NCBI GenBank assembly: GCA_963703125.1
Contig: OY969790.1
Span: forward strand, 2,294,001 to 2,358,000
DNA from: MFD04716-140 sp963703125
GTDB lineage: Bacteria; Bacteroidota; Bacteroidia; Flavobacteriales; Flavobacteriaceae
Length of the DNA stretch: 64,000 nucleotides
Reading direction: 5' to 3'
Positions 26,398 through 36,262 of the stretch are shown one piece after another (the first letter of the stretch is position 1; each line of letters begins with the position of its first letter). A program made the position numbers and the translations under genes. Under the pieces are notes generated by a model. It searched no databases and had not been told where the DNA came from. It saw nothing but the letters and a program-made list of their open reading frames with translations.

Positions 26398-26569
26398 GTT
26401 TGGTCTCGAATAAATATGTTAATGGAAATATCAGAAAATCAAATATTTAACGTTAGATATAGACCATATGTCCAAAATGGCCTAAAACATTAGGAATATA
26501 TCAGTAATTGCCTAAGAAAATAGTAAATAATGCATCAATCTATAAAAATGAACCCTAAAATCTCTTAAT

Positions 26570-27451
26570 ATGAATAAAAAACTACACTACATCCTTCCTT
26601 TACTACTGTTGTTTCAAATGGCAGTCAGTGCTCAAATCCCTGAAAAGGAAAAAATGGCCTTAATTGATCTTTACAAAAGCACCCAAGGTGAAAAATGGAC
26701 CATAAAATGGGATTTAAATACACCTGTCACCAAATGGTACGGTGTTGATATTGAACTGGGACATGTACATGGAATTGTTCTCTACGAAAACAATTTAAGG
26801 GGCAATATCCCTGCCAGTATAAAGAATCTTAGAAAATTGGAGGTTCTTGACTTAGCCTTGAACGAATTGAACGAAGAGATTCCAAATGAATTAACAGAGT
26901 TAACCGAGCTGCGCGTCTTGAAGCTGGAAAGGAACAGTCTGGGGGGCAAACTTCCAAGCAGTTTTACTGCAATGGTGAATCTGGAAGAGCTCATTTTGTC
27001 CGATAATAAAATAGAAGGAGATATCCCTGAAAGTCTCGGGGCGGCAAAGAATCTTAAAATACTGGACTTAGCCCATAACTCGCTTACAGGAAACTTACCT
27101 GAATCAATAAAGGATCTTAGTAACTTAACCAATCTTGGTCTTTCAAACAATGGCTTAAGCGGTAAAATAGGTTTCAGTTTTTCTCGACTTAAAAATCTTT
27201 CAGAATTGGGTCTGTCCTTCAATAATTTCGAGGGTCCAGCTCCTCAAGGAATAAATGAATTAAATCTGTTACAGGTCGTACAACTACAAAATAATAAGTT
27301 TGATTCCTATGATTCCCTTGAAGACATGAAAAGCACTGATTTTGTGACTTTTGATACTGATAATGTTCAATTGAACACAAAGTACCGCGGATTGGAACCA
27401 ATTGATTCCAGAATGGCCGAAACGCATTTTGATGACATGGAGAATGAATAA
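26570..27451 (+). CDS. Secreted leucine-rich-repeat protein 2
   Basis: A 293-residue paralogue of the preceding LRR protein. It has a signal peptide ending QMAVSAQIPEK, the same cap (MALIDLYKSTQGEKWTIKWD, KWYGVDI), seven LRRs of the plant type and the same kind of tail (SRMAETHFDDMENE). The last repeat before the tail is nearly identical in both (LQNNKFDSY here, QNNKFDSF in gene 1). Each gene has its own terminator, so the pair arose by tandem duplication and is transcribed separately. No T9SS C-terminal sorting domain is evident. Confidence 0.85.
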   Translation: MNKKLHYILPLLLLFQMAVSAQIPEKEKMALIDLYKSTQGEKWTIKWDLNTPVTKWYGVDIELGHVHGIVLYENNLRGNIPASIKNLRKLEVLDLALNELNEEIPNELTELTELRVLKLERNSLGGKLPSSFTAMVNLEELILSDNKIEGDIPESLGAAKNLKILDLAHNSLTGNLPESIKDLSNLTNLGLSNNGLSGKIGFSFSRLKNLSELGLSFNNFEGPAPQGINELNLLQVVQLQNNKFDSYDSLEDMKSTDFVTFDTDNVQLNTKYRGLEPIDSRMAETHFDDMENE

Positions 27452-27470
27452 AACCGACCATTTTAATATA

Positions 27471-27499
27471 AAAAGGGATGCCATTGGCATCCCTTTTTA
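27471..27499 (+). terminator. Intrinsic terminator after LRR gene 2
   Basis: A near-perfect stem AAAAGGGATGCC / GGCATCCCTTTT around the loop ATT, ending in a T-run. Confidence 0.85.
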
Positions 27500-27670
27500 G
27501 TTGGTCGCAATTCCACTTGAGTTAAATCGGAAACCTGGGCTGCAAATTACATCGGGAATCTTATTTTGTAGGCGATTGGGCATAACAACATTTAAGATTT
27601 AATTAACTAACCCCGCTTAAACTAATGAATAGTTTTGCAGTCTTAAACCAACACCAACTCACTATCCTAA

Positions 27671-28810
27671 ATGAACAAGAGAAAAATTATACTGTCCGTG
27701 TTAGGCGTTCTATTGATTATAGTATCCCTTTATGCGGCCAAGGCGATTATAGACAGTAAAAACACCCCTCGACCCATCCCTGAAAAAGTAATAAAGACGG
27801 TGTTCGTGGATACTGTTAAAAATGGAACTATTTCTATAATTGTGCCTGCAAATGGTAATTTAAGGGCAAAACAAAGGGTTGAATTGTATTCCGAAGTTCA
27901 AGGCGTCTTTAGAAGGGGAAATAAACTTTTTAAGGAAGGCCAGGAATATAAGGCAGGCGAAAGTATCATACGCATTGATGCTTCGGAATATGCTGCCAGT
28001 GTGCAATCGGCCAAAAGCAATTTATATAATCTGGTTACTTCAATAATGCCGGATTTAAGACTCGACTATCCCGAAGTATTTGAAAAGTGGCAGTCGTATT
28101 TAACCGGATTCGATATGGAGAAGACCACCCCGGCACTTCCAGAAATGAATTCTGAAAAAGAAAAATACTTTATATCGGGCCGTGGAATTCTTACTAGTTT
28201 CTACAATGTGAAAAATCTGGAGCAACGCCTTTCCAAATATTATATATCCGCACCTTTTGATGGGGTTTTGACCGAAGCTTTGGTAACAGAGGGCACTTTG
28301 ATACGATCAGGCCAAAAATTAGGGGAGTTCATCAATACGGATTATTATGAACTAGAAGTTGCCATTAGTAAAACATACAGCGATCTCCTTAAGTTGGGTG
28401 AAACCGTACAATTGGTAAATCTTGATCGGACAAAGACATATTCCGGAAAAGTGGCCCGGATCAATGGTAACGTTGATCAAGCTTCGCAGACCATAAAGGC
28501 CTTTATTGAGGTAAAGGACGAGAACCTACGGGAAGGAATGTATTTAGAGGCCAATCTAAACGCCAAAAAAGAATCTGACGCCATTGAGATAGATAGGGCA
28601 TTGTTGTTGGAAGATGACAGGATATATGTTGTTAGGGATTCCATCTTGGACCTTATAGATGTAAAGCCTGTTTATTTTTCGGATAAAAAAGTTGTTCTTA
28701 AGGGTGTTCCCGATGGTCTGACCATTATTTCCAAACCGGTAGTGGGCTCCCATGCCGGCATGTTGGTAAAGATATTTGATGGAAAAACTTCCAATTCAAA
28801 AGAGCAATGA
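27671..28810 (+). CDS. RND efflux periplasmic adaptor (membrane fusion protein)
   Basis: A 379-residue HlyD/AcrA-type adaptor. One N-terminal membrane anchor (ILSVLGVLLIIVSLYAAKAI) leads to the lipoyl half-motif (VPANGNLRAKQRVELYSEVQG, later YISAPFDGVLTEALVTEGTLIRSGQKL) and beta-barrel strands. It bridges the inner-membrane pump and the TolC channel. Its stop codon overlaps the start of the pump gene (ATGA), so the two are translationally coupled. Confidence 0.93.
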   Translation: MNKRKIILSVLGVLLIIVSLYAAKAIIDSKNTPRPIPEKVIKTVFVDTVKNGTISIIVPANGNLRAKQRVELYSEVQGVFRRGNKLFKEGQEYKAGESIIRIDASEYAASVQSAKSNLYNLVTSIMPDLRLDYPEVFEKWQSYLTGFDMEKTTPALPEMNSEKEKYFISGRGILTSFYNVKNLEQRLSKYYISAPFDGVLTEALVTEGTLIRSGQKLGEFINTDYYELEVAISKTYSDLLKLGETVQLVNLDRTKTYSGKVARINGNVDQASQTIKAFIEVKDENLREGMYLEANLNAKKESDAIEIDRALLLEDDRIYVVRDSILDLIDVKPVYFSDKKVVLKGVPDGLTIISKPVVGSHAGMLVKIFDGKTSNSKEQ

Positions 28811-31800
28811 GAAACATAATTTCCTATTTCATAAAGTATCATGTAGCTGTAGATGTCTTTATTTTGGCATTCTTCATCTTTGGTATTGTCGGAATGTACT
28901 CATTGAAATCTTCCTTCTTTCCGCTTACAGATTCCAAAAATATATCTATAAGTATTGCCTATCCGGGTGCTTCTCCCCAAGAGGTTGAAGAAGGAATCGT
29001 ACTTAAGATAGAGGATAACCTAAAAGGGTTGGAGGGTGTGGATCGTGTAACATCTACCTCTCGTGAGAATAGCGGAATTATTAATGTCGAGATTGAAAAG
29101 GGCAGGGATGTCGACTTTATGCTTCTTGAAGTAAAGAATGCAGTGGATAGGGTTCCTTCTTTTCCCACGGGAATGGAGCCTTTGGTAGTTTCTAAATTAG
29201 AGGCGGTTCGGCCAACCATCAATTTTGCCATCAGTGGGGAAAAGGTTTCCTTGGCTACTTTAAAGCAGATTGGAAGACAGATTGAAAATGAAATACGCAC
29301 CATTGATGGAATTTCCCAAATTCAAGTTACGGGGTATCCCGAAGAGGAAATAGAGATTGCCGTTAATGAGAACAATCTGCTTGCCTATAATATGTCTTTT
29401 GATGAAGTGGCCCAGGCTGTAGCGAATGCCAATATTCTAGTAACTGGGGGCAACATCAAGACGGATGCGGAGGAATATCTGATAAGGGCAAATAATAGGG
29501 CTTATTACGGCGATGAACTGTCAAATCTCATAATCCGTGCCGATGCTTCTGGAAATGCCATTCGTTTAAAGAATGTCGCCCAAATTCGTGACCGCTTTGC
29601 CGAGTCTCCCAACGCTTCTTACTTTGATGGTGAGCTGTCCGTAAATGTATCGATAACCAGTACCAATACCGAGGATTTAATTGGTTCGGCGGAAAAGATC
29701 AAGGAATATATTGAAGATTTTAATCACAAGCATAACAACGTTCAACTGCATGTGGTGAGCGATCAATCAACAACGCTGAACCAGCGTACGGAACTGTTGA
29801 CCAGCAACGCCATAATGGGAATGTTATTGGTAGTTCTTTTTTTATCACTTTTCTTAAACACGAGACTTGCATTTTGGGTGGCATTTGGGTTGCCAATTTC
29901 TTTTTTGGGGATGTTCATTTTTGCCGGTTATTTTGATGTAACCATCAATGTGCTATCACTGTTCGGTATGATTATCGTAATCGGTATTTTGGTTGATGAT
30001 GGTATTGTAATAGCTGAAAATATCTATCAACATTATGAAAGGGGCAAATCGCCGGTTCAGGCGGCGATAGATGGTACAATGGAAGTAATACCACCCGTGG
30101 TTTCCGCAATCATAACAACTTTATTGGCCTTTTCCGTATTTCTATTTCTTGATAGTGGAATTGGTGAATTTTTTGGCGAGGTATCTATTATTGTGATGTT
30201 GACCTTGGCGATTTCATTGATAGAAGCACTGATAATCCTTCCTGCACATTTGGCACACTCAAAAGCCTTGGCACCCATGCCGAAGGAGTCGAAATCCAAA
30301 ATCGGACAAATATTTGCCAAATTAAGGATCATTAATAAGATGGGCGATAAGCTTATGGTTTGGATGCGGGACAAATTATATGGCCCCGCTCTTCATTTTG
30401 CATTGCGACATAAAATTTTGACGTTTGCAATTTTTGTTTCAGCCATGCTGCTTACCCTTGGATCAATTGGCGGGGGTATTGTAAGAACTGCATTTTTCCC
30501 ACAAGTCGCCAGTGATAGGATCCAGGTTTCTTTATTGATGCCGAATGGCACTAACGAAAAGGTTACCGATTCAATTATAAGTCTTATTGAGGATAAGGCA
30601 GAAATTGTTAACGAGCAATTGACAGATGAATACTTGAGAGGAACTGGCAAGAAGCTTTTTGAAAATATCATACGTAATTTGGGGCCAGGTTCTTCTGCTG
30701 GTACATTGGTAATCAATTTATTGCCGGGAGAGGAGCGACCTGATGCTATAGCTGCTGAAATGGTGACCAACAGACTTCGTGATTTGGTGGGTCCAGTGGT
30801 AGGGGTAGAGAGCTTAATATATGGATCGGGAGGCAATTTTGGGGGCAGTCCGGTTTCGGTATCCTTATTGGGAAATAATATTCAAGAGTTGAAAACTGCC
30901 AAAAGGGAATTAAAAACCGTTCTTGAAAACAACGCACTTTTGAAAGATGTGGCGGATAATGATCCGGCGGGAATCAAGGAGATACGTTTAGAGTTGAAAG
31001 AGAATGCTTATTTGCTCGGACTTGATCTTAGGGCTGTTATGAACCAGGTTCGTGCAGGGTTTTTTGGTACCCAGGCACAACGGTTCCAAAGAGGACAGGA
31101 CGAGATTCGGGTTTGGGTGCGCTATGACAGGGAAAATAGATCTTCAATTACGGATCTTGACGAAATGCGGATAACGACTCCAAGTGGCAGCAAAGTACCG
31201 CTCAAGGAAATTGCCAATTATACGATTGAAAGAGGCGATGTTGCTGTAAACCACCTAGAAGGTCAAAGAGAAATTCAGATTTCCGCCGACATTAAGGATA
31301 TCAAGACAACCAGTTCCACGGATATCATGGCAGATATCCGGAGCAATATAATGCCAGAAATACATTCTAGGTATCCAACTGTAACGGCCTCTTATGAGGG
31401 TCAGAACCGCGAAGCTGACAAGCTTTTCGGATCTTTGAAGTTTGTAGGATTATCTGTATTGGTACTGATCTATATAACCATAGCATTCACTTTCCGTAGT
31501 TTCAGTCAGCCTTTATTGCTAATACTTTTGGTGCCGTTTAGTTTGACATCGGTGGCTTGGGGCCATTGGATACATGATTTCCCCATTAATATACTTTCCA
31601 TGCTTGGGATAATTGCTTTAATCGGGGTAATGGTTAATGATGGTTTGGTACTAATTGGAAAATTCAACAGCAATCTTAGGGACGGAATGAAGTTTGAAGA
31701 GGCAATTTATGATGCTGGTAAATCTCGCTTTAGGGCAATCTTTTTAACTACGGCGACCACCATAGCAGGTCTAGCTCCATTATTGTTGGAGAAAAGTAGG

Positions 31801-32088
31801 CAGGCTCAGTTTTTAAAGCCCATGGCCATATCCATAGCCTATGGTATTGCATTTGCAACAGTGCTTACACTTTTATTGTTACCTATTTTCCTATCATTCA
31901 GCAATAGGGTAAAAGTTGGTACCAAATGGCTCAAAACAGGAAATGATGTTACCAGGGAAGAGGTGGAGCGCGCAATTAAGGAGCAAAAAGAGGAGGAAGC
32001 CAATAGAATGTACGATTCCAATCATTCATTGAACGGATCTTCCGAAAAGAATATTGAAAACCCCAGGGAATTTGAAAGTAAAGAATAA
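28807..32088 (+). CDS. RND efflux pump, AcrB/HAE1 family
   Basis: A 1093-residue inner-membrane transporter with the RND layout: one helix, a large periplasmic loop, a cluster of helices, then a second half that repeats it. The fourth-helix proton site is GILVDDGIVIAENIYQH, with the Asp-Asp pair of proton-coupled RND pumps. The second half has the matching GVMVNDGLVLIGKFN. The length is usual. A polar C-terminal tail of about 60 residues is extra. Substrates are not predictable; the HAE1 branch usually handles drugs or lipids. Middle gene of a three-gene operon. Confidence 0.95.
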   Translation: MRNIISYFIKYHVAVDVFILAFFIFGIVGMYSLKSSFFPLTDSKNISISIAYPGASPQEVEEGIVLKIEDNLKGLEGVDRVTSTSRENSGIINVEIEKGRDVDFMLLEVKNAVDRVPSFPTGMEPLVVSKLEAVRPTINFAISGEKVSLATLKQIGRQIENEIRTIDGISQIQVTGYPEEEIEIAVNENNLLAYNMSFDEVAQAVANANILVTGGNIKTDAEEYLIRANNRAYYGDELSNLIIRADASGNAIRLKNVAQIRDRFAESPNASYFDGELSVNVSITSTNTEDLIGSAEKIKEYIEDFNHKHNNVQLHVVSDQSTTLNQRTELLTSNAIMGMLLVVLFLSLFLNTRLAFWVAFGLPISFLGMFIFAGYFDVTINVLSLFGMIIVIGILVDDGIVIAENIYQHYERGKSPVQAAIDGTMEVIPPVVSAIITTLLAFSVFLFLDSGIGEFFGEVSIIVMLTLAISLIEALIILPAHLAHSKALAPMPKESKSKIGQIFAKLRIINKMGDKLMVWMRDKLYGPALHFALRHKILTFAIFVSAMLLTLGSIGGGIVRTAFFPQVASDRIQVSLLMPNGTNEKVTDSIISLIEDKAEIVNEQLTDEYLRGTGKKLFENIIRNLGPGSSAGTLVINLLPGEERPDAIAAEMVTNRLRDLVGPVVGVESLIYGSGGNFGGSPVSVSLLGNNIQELKTAKRELKTVLENNALLKDVADNDPAGIKEIRLELKENAYLLGLDLRAVMNQVRAGFFGTQAQRFQRGQDEIRVWVRYDRENRSSITDLDEMRITTPSGSKVPLKEIANYTIERGDVAVNHLEGQREIQISADIKDIKTTSSTDIMADIRSNIMPEIHSRYPTVTASYEGQNREADKLFGSLKFVGLSVLVLIYITIAFTFRSFSQPLLLILLVPFSLTSVAWGHWIHDFPINILSMLGIIALIGVMVNDGLVLIGKFNSNLRDGMKFEEAIYDAGKSRFRAIFLTTATTIAGLAPLLLEKSRQAQFLKPMAISIAYGIAFATVLTLLLLPIFLSFSNRVKVGTKWLKTGNDVTREEVERAIKEQKEEEANRMYDSNHSLNGSSEKNIENPREFESKE

Positions 32089-32095
32089 CACATTA

Positions 32096-33448
32096 ATGAA
32101 GAAAATATACAATTTCTCAGCACTTTTCTTTGCAATTTTTGGTGGTCTTTTCGCACAGGATGGAATGCTATCCAAGGAAGAAGCCATAGCGTTGGCCTTG
32201 GAGAACAATTTTGGGATCAAAGTTGCCCAAAACCTAGTTGACATTTCAGAGAACAACGCCAGTATTCTCAATAGTGGCTTTTTACCGACACTTACTGGAA
32301 ATTCCGGAGTCAATTATCAAAGAGATGATAATACCATTGAATTTCCTGGGCAAATTACTGAGGACGGATCACCAAGAGCCGACCTAAATATCTATAAGGC
32401 CGAAGCACAAAGATATAGCACTTCCATGACCGCCAATTACATTTTATTTGATGGACTGGGTCGATTTTACAACTATAAAAGGTTGAAGGAACAATATCAG
32501 CTGAGCGAACTACAGGCAAGGGAAACCATTGAAAATACAATGCTTCAGTTGTTCAGTGTGTATTTTGAGATTGCAAGGTTGACCGAGAATGAAAAGGTTT
32601 TACAACAAGCACTTGAAATCTCTACCCAGCGTATCAAGAGGTCTGAATATGCTTTTGAATACGGGCAGAACACTAAACTTGATATATTGAATGCCCAGGT
32701 TGATGTTACAAATGATAGTATTAACTTATTGAATACTAGACAACAGCTTACAAATACAAAACGAGACCTAAATGTCTTACTAAACCAAGATTTGAACAAG
32801 ATTTTTGAAGTAGATACTTTAGTTAGCTTTATTCCGAAATTGAGTTTACAAGACTATATAGGACAAGCTGATCTAAACAATGTGGCCCTTTTGCAGACAG
32901 AGAGAAATTTGGCAATTACGGCTTACGATATTAAAGTGAACAGATCGGGTTATTTGCCTACATTAGGATTGAACGGAACCTACGGCTGGAATCTTAATCA
33001 ATCAGCCGCATCGGCTTTTTTTCCTGGAACGAACAATTTTAATACTCGAAATTTTGGCCTTGGAGCCACTCTTACCTGGAATCTTTTTGATGGCGGGGGC
33101 ACAACGGTACGTGTGAAAAACTCAAAAATAGCTTTCGAGAATCAAGAACTTTTAAAAGCACAAGTATTATTAGAGGTTAATAGGGATATTCAAAATGCAC
33201 TCAATATTTATGAAAATCGATTGAACATTTTTGAGATCCAGGAGCAGAATGTTATTACAAACGAAAATAACTTTCAACGCAGTAAGGAGCAATTTCAATT
33301 GGGGCGAATTACTTCTATTGAATTTCGACAGGCCCAAATAAATTTATTGAATGCGCAGACCAATAAGAATCTGGCTAAATATGATGCCAAGCTTGCCGAA
33401 CTTCAACTGCTACAACTAACAGGTCAATTGCTTAACGTAGATTTTTAA
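32096..33448 (+). CDS. TolC-family outer-membrane efflux protein
   Basis: A 450-residue outer-membrane channel with a signal peptide (YNFSALFFAIFGGLFAQ) and two repeats of the TolC helical hairpin (MLSKEEAIALALENNFGIKVAQN near the start; YLPTLGLNGTYGWN in the middle). I chose the ATG at 32096 because the signal peptide begins there, eight bases after the pump gene stop. The frame upstream to 32054 has no signal features. It completes the tripartite efflux system. Confidence 0.92.
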   Translation: MKKIYNFSALFFAIFGGLFAQDGMLSKEEAIALALENNFGIKVAQNLVDISENNASILNSGFLPTLTGNSGVNYQRDDNTIEFPGQITEDGSPRADLNIYKAEAQRYSTSMTANYILFDGLGRFYNYKRLKEQYQLSELQARETIENTMLQLFSVYFEIARLTENEKVLQQALEISTQRIKRSEYAFEYGQNTKLDILNAQVDVTNDSINLLNTRQQLTNTKRDLNVLLNQDLNKIFEVDTLVSFIPKLSLQDYIGQADLNNVALLQTERNLAITAYDIKVNRSGYLPTLGLNGTYGWNLNQSAASAFFPGTNNFNTRNFGLGATLTWNLFDGGGTTVRVKNSKIAFENQELLKAQVLLEVNRDIQNALNIYENRLNIFEIQEQNVITNENNFQRSKEQFQLGRITSIEFRQAQINLLNAQTNKNLAKYDAKLAELQLLQLTGQLLNVDF

Positions 33449-33579
33449 AAGTAATTGGAAAAGAGAAGGTAATCCAATACATACCGTAGTTATACTCCAT
33501 TTGCGAATCTTAACTTTAGGATGGGAGCCCTCTAAAATGTGAAACAAAAGTCTTTACACCTAATTCATTATTCCGATAG

Positions 33580-33762
33580 ATGTACGAACACTTTTTTCAA
33601 TGCCCATATTGCTGGGAAGAAATATCAATGTTGTTAGATCCCTCCGTTGGAAAACAAACCTATGTGGAAGATTGCGAAGTTTGTTGCAACCCCATTGAGA
33701 TCGTCCCGAAATTTGAGGAAAACGAACTAATAAGCTTTGAAGCAAGGGAAATAGGTCAGTGA
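33580..33762 (+). CDS. CPXCG-motif cysteine-rich small protein
   Basis: A 60-residue protein with two Cys pairs, CPYC at residues 8-11 and CEVC at 31-34 (plus Cys 35). It matches the CPXCG family of small zinc-binding proteins, which have no known function. It is cytoplasmic, with an acidic C-terminus. It converges with the GIN-domain gene, with only six bases between their stops. Confidence 0.8.
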   Translation: MYEHFFQCPYCWEEISMLLDPSVGKQTYVEDCEVCCNPIEIVPKFEENELISFEAREIGQ

Positions 33763-33768
33763 TGAGCC

Positions 33769-34449
33769 CTAGTCCCTAAGGGTTATTTTTCCGCCAAATA
33801 CCTTATCTTTTTCAACTTCTTTAGGGCTGCCATAGATATCAATGGTACCACCCGCCCTCACTTTTGCCTTTACTTTTTGAGAAGCTTTAATATCTGCGCT
33901 TCCCCCGGCATTTACCGTTACGATTGTTTCTTGGGTATCTAATTTGTCATTGAATACTTTGCCTCCGGCATTTGCTAAGACCTCTTGTGTCTTGGCTTTT
34001 CCCGTTAAAGTGATTTCACCACCCGAGGTTGATTTCACTTCTAACTTATCAAAATCCATCTTCAAGGAAATTTTACCTCCTTCTTGTGCAGCAATCTTAA
34101 TTTCACCGCCGGACAAGATGTCTTCCGAATTAATTTTGGCATTTTCATTCGAATCTATTAAAGTAAGATTCTCGGTATAGTATATTTTAGCTTCAATGCC
34201 CCCACCGTCCATTTGGTTATCCAACTCCATACGTATTTTAAGAAGGCCATCCTTATTTACAATGGAAACTTCATCCCGATCATCACCTGTTAGTACTACC
34301 TTATTTTCGCTGCTTTTTATTAGAATCACCTCAATACGATCAAATGCCTTTATTTCGGTAAATTTTTCCAATTCTTTGGAAATTTCTTTTTGGGCAACGG
34401 TGTGAAAGCATATAAGTGATGCAAAAGATAGAATTAAAAAATTTTTCAT
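33769..34449 (-). CDS. Head GIN domain protein (DUF2807)
   Basis: A 226-residue exported protein with signal peptide LILSFASLICFHTVAQ. The rest is a right-handed beta-helix-like DUF2807 region of short repeats rich in Gly, Ser and Lys (KSTSGGEITLTGKAKTQEV, VNAGGSADIKASQKV, RAGGTIDIYGSP). This family is frequent in Bacteroidota. Adhesin-like or envelope roles are proposed but unproven. Confidence 0.85.
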   Translation of the reverse strand: MKNFLILSFASLICFHTVAQKEISKELEKFTEIKAFDRIEVILIKSSENKVVLTGDDRDEVSIVNKDGLLKIRMELDNQMDGGGIEAKIYYTENLTLIDSNENAKINSEDILSGGEIKIAAQEGGKISLKMDFDKLEVKSTSGGEITLTGKAKTQEVLANAGGKVFNDKLDTQETIVTVNAGGSADIKASQKVKAKVRAGGTIDIYGSPKEVEKDKVFGGKITLRD

Positions 34450-34644
34450 AGTTCAGATTTTGGTTCTTTCAATTACGTATTACAACAAATGTTCCAGAAG
34501 TGATAATGTTCACTTTAATTTTGATTCAGGTCCAAATTTACTTCTATTAGATAAGAAAATTATAGCTCGAAAGGATTTTTTAAACTTGAAATGGTTAAAT
34601 TGGTAGCTTGAAATAATAAGACATATTCATTCAAAATTAAATTC

Positions 34645-35694
34645 TTGAAAAAATTCATACCTTACTCTTTCCGTTTCTTTTGTTTTATAGTATTGGGACT
34701 TTTCTTTTTGGCTTTTGCCACTGGGTGTAAAGCCAGTAAGTCCTTGAACAATGAAAATACTTCGAATGAAGCGAAAATCCCAGCAAATATTTCACCTCAG
34801 GAATATACTGAAAATGTTCCCTTGACCGATACTTCCATTGACTTTGTAATGATTCCTCAAGGAGCCTTCCAAATGGGGAGCCCTGAAGGCGAAATAGCCC
34901 GTAAGGCAGATGAAGGCCCTCGGCATGAGGTGCAATTGGATGCATTTTGGATGGGGAAATATGAGGTTACCTGGGATGTTTTTGAATTGTTTTTCAAACA
35001 GAATAAAGAGTTGTTCGAATCTTTGGAAGCAGAGAAGTTAAAAGGTATCGATGCTATTTCGAGACCCAGTCCACCTTATGAAGATCCTTCTTACGGCATG
35101 GGAAAGGATGGTTTTCCCGCAGTAAGCATGAGCACCTATTCCGCATTGGTATTTTGTAAATGGCTGAGCAATCTAACAGGGAAATTCTACAGACTTCCCA
35201 CGGAGGCCGAATGGGAATATGCAGCAAGGGCGGGGACGGAAAGTGCTTATTCCTTTGGTGATAGTGTGGAAGAGTTGGACAAATATGCTGTCTATTACAA
35301 AAATTCTGGTAATAAATATGCCAAAGTTGGTTCAAAACTGCCTAATGTTTGGGGCCTGTATGACATGCATGGCAATGTGGCCGAATGGACATTGGATGAA
35401 TACAAGGAGGATACCTATAGGAATATAGAATCTAAAAATCCATGGAAAACCCCTACCGTAATACATCCGCGCGTTTTTAGGGGAGGGTCTTGGGACGATG
35501 ATGCGGCTAAACTGCGATCGGCGGCTAGAACTGGGTCAAGTTTGAAACAACAAAAAAGGAATCCCCAGATTCCTAAAAGTTTTTGGTGGTTTACGGACTC
35601 CAACTATGTTGGTTTCCGTTTAGTGAGCCCAGTAAATCAACCAAGTCAAGAAGAGCAGAAGAAATTCTGGCAAAAGGTGCTGGACGAAGGTTAG
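34645..35694 (+). CDS. SUMF1/FGE-fold lipoprotein
   Basis: A 349-residue lipoprotein (lipobox FATGC) with a formylglycine-generating-enzyme fold: IDFVMIPQGAFQMGSPEG, YEVTWDVFELFF, YRLPTEAEWEYAARAG, GNVAEWTLDE and VFRGGSWDDDAAKLRSAAR. True FGE has two active-site Cys in the last motif. Here they are replaced (none within RGGSWDDDAAKLRSAAR), so sulfatase activation is unlikely. The start is TTG, the only codon that keeps the signal peptide. It heads a block of cytochrome-type genes that resembles planctomycete clusters. Confidence 0.85.
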   Translation: MKKFIPYSFRFFCFIVLGLFFLAFATGCKASKSLNNENTSNEAKIPANISPQEYTENVPLTDTSIDFVMIPQGAFQMGSPEGEIARKADEGPRHEVQLDAFWMGKYEVTWDVFELFFKQNKELFESLEAEKLKGIDAISRPSPPYEDPSYGMGKDGFPAVSMSTYSALVFCKWLSNLTGKFYRLPTEAEWEYAARAGTESAYSFGDSVEELDKYAVYYKNSGNKYAKVGSKLPNVWGLYDMHGNVAEWTLDEYKEDTYRNIESKNPWKTPTVIHPRVFRGGSWDDDAAKLRSAARTGSSLKQQKRNPQIPKSFWWFTDSNYVGFRLVSPVNQPSQEEQKKFWQKVLDEG

Positions 35695-35716
35695 TACATA
35701 CACTAAGAACTAAAAA

Positions 35717-36262
35717 ATGACAAAGCGAATAAACTTTTTTCTTGGACTAGGTTCATTTCTATGTGTTTTAATAACGCAGGCACAGGCAAACTTTAATTTA
35801 TCTTCTGAAAGCAGATTAACTGTTGACGGAACCTCTACGGTGCATGATTGGACGGTCACGGCCAATACACTTCAAGGAGAATTGAAAACGGATGGGAAAG
35901 CGCCCCAAAAAATAAACTTTCAAGTTGTGGTGGCCGACATGAAGAGTGAACGTGGTGAAACCATGGATATTAAAATGCACAATGCGCTCGCAAAGGATGA
36001 GCACCCCAAAGTAATATTTGAGTTGTACAAAGTAAAAAATGAACAGATTTTAGTTGGGGCATTGACCATAGCGGGAAAAACACAAAATGTAGAGATTGAT
36101 TGCAAAATTGTGCCTTCAAAGGATACCTTCAAGATTGAGGGCCAGAAAAAAATTATACTGAAAGATTACGATATTGAACCCCCAACTGCAATGTTTGGCC
36201 AAGTGGTGGTGGGTAATGATGTTGTGGTGAAATTTGATTTGGTTTTCAAAGCAAGTAATTAG
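35717..36262 (+). CDS. YceI-family periplasmic protein
   Basis: A 181-residue exported protein with a signal peptide ending CVLITQAQA. A lipocalin-like YceI barrel follows (LTVDGTSTVHDWTVTANTLQGEL, then VVVADMKSERGETMDIKMHNAL, DEHPKVIFELYKV). YceI proteins bind polyisoprenoids in the periplasm; several lie beside cytochrome or quinone genes. It is 22 bases after the SUMF1-like gene and overlaps the start of the broken apbE gene. Confidence 0.9.
   Translation: MTKRINFFLGLGSFLCVLITQAQANFNLSSESRLTVDGTSTVHDWTVTANTLQGELKTDGKAPQKINFQVVVADMKSERGETMDIKMHNALAKDEHPKVIFELYKVKNEQILVGALTIAGKTQNVEIDCKIVPSKDTFKIEGQKKIILKDYDIEPPTAMFGQVVVGNDVVVKFDLVFKASN

Noticed and set aside
25451..27451. Repeated short motifs in the LRR genes as a CRISPR or tandem DNA repeat
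   Set aside because: The repetition is at the protein level (24-residue LRR units) and the DNA units are diverged without fixed spacers.
34645..35694. Sulfatase-activating enzyme
   Set aside because: The catalytic cysteines are absent and no sulfatase gene is in the window, so only the fold is called.
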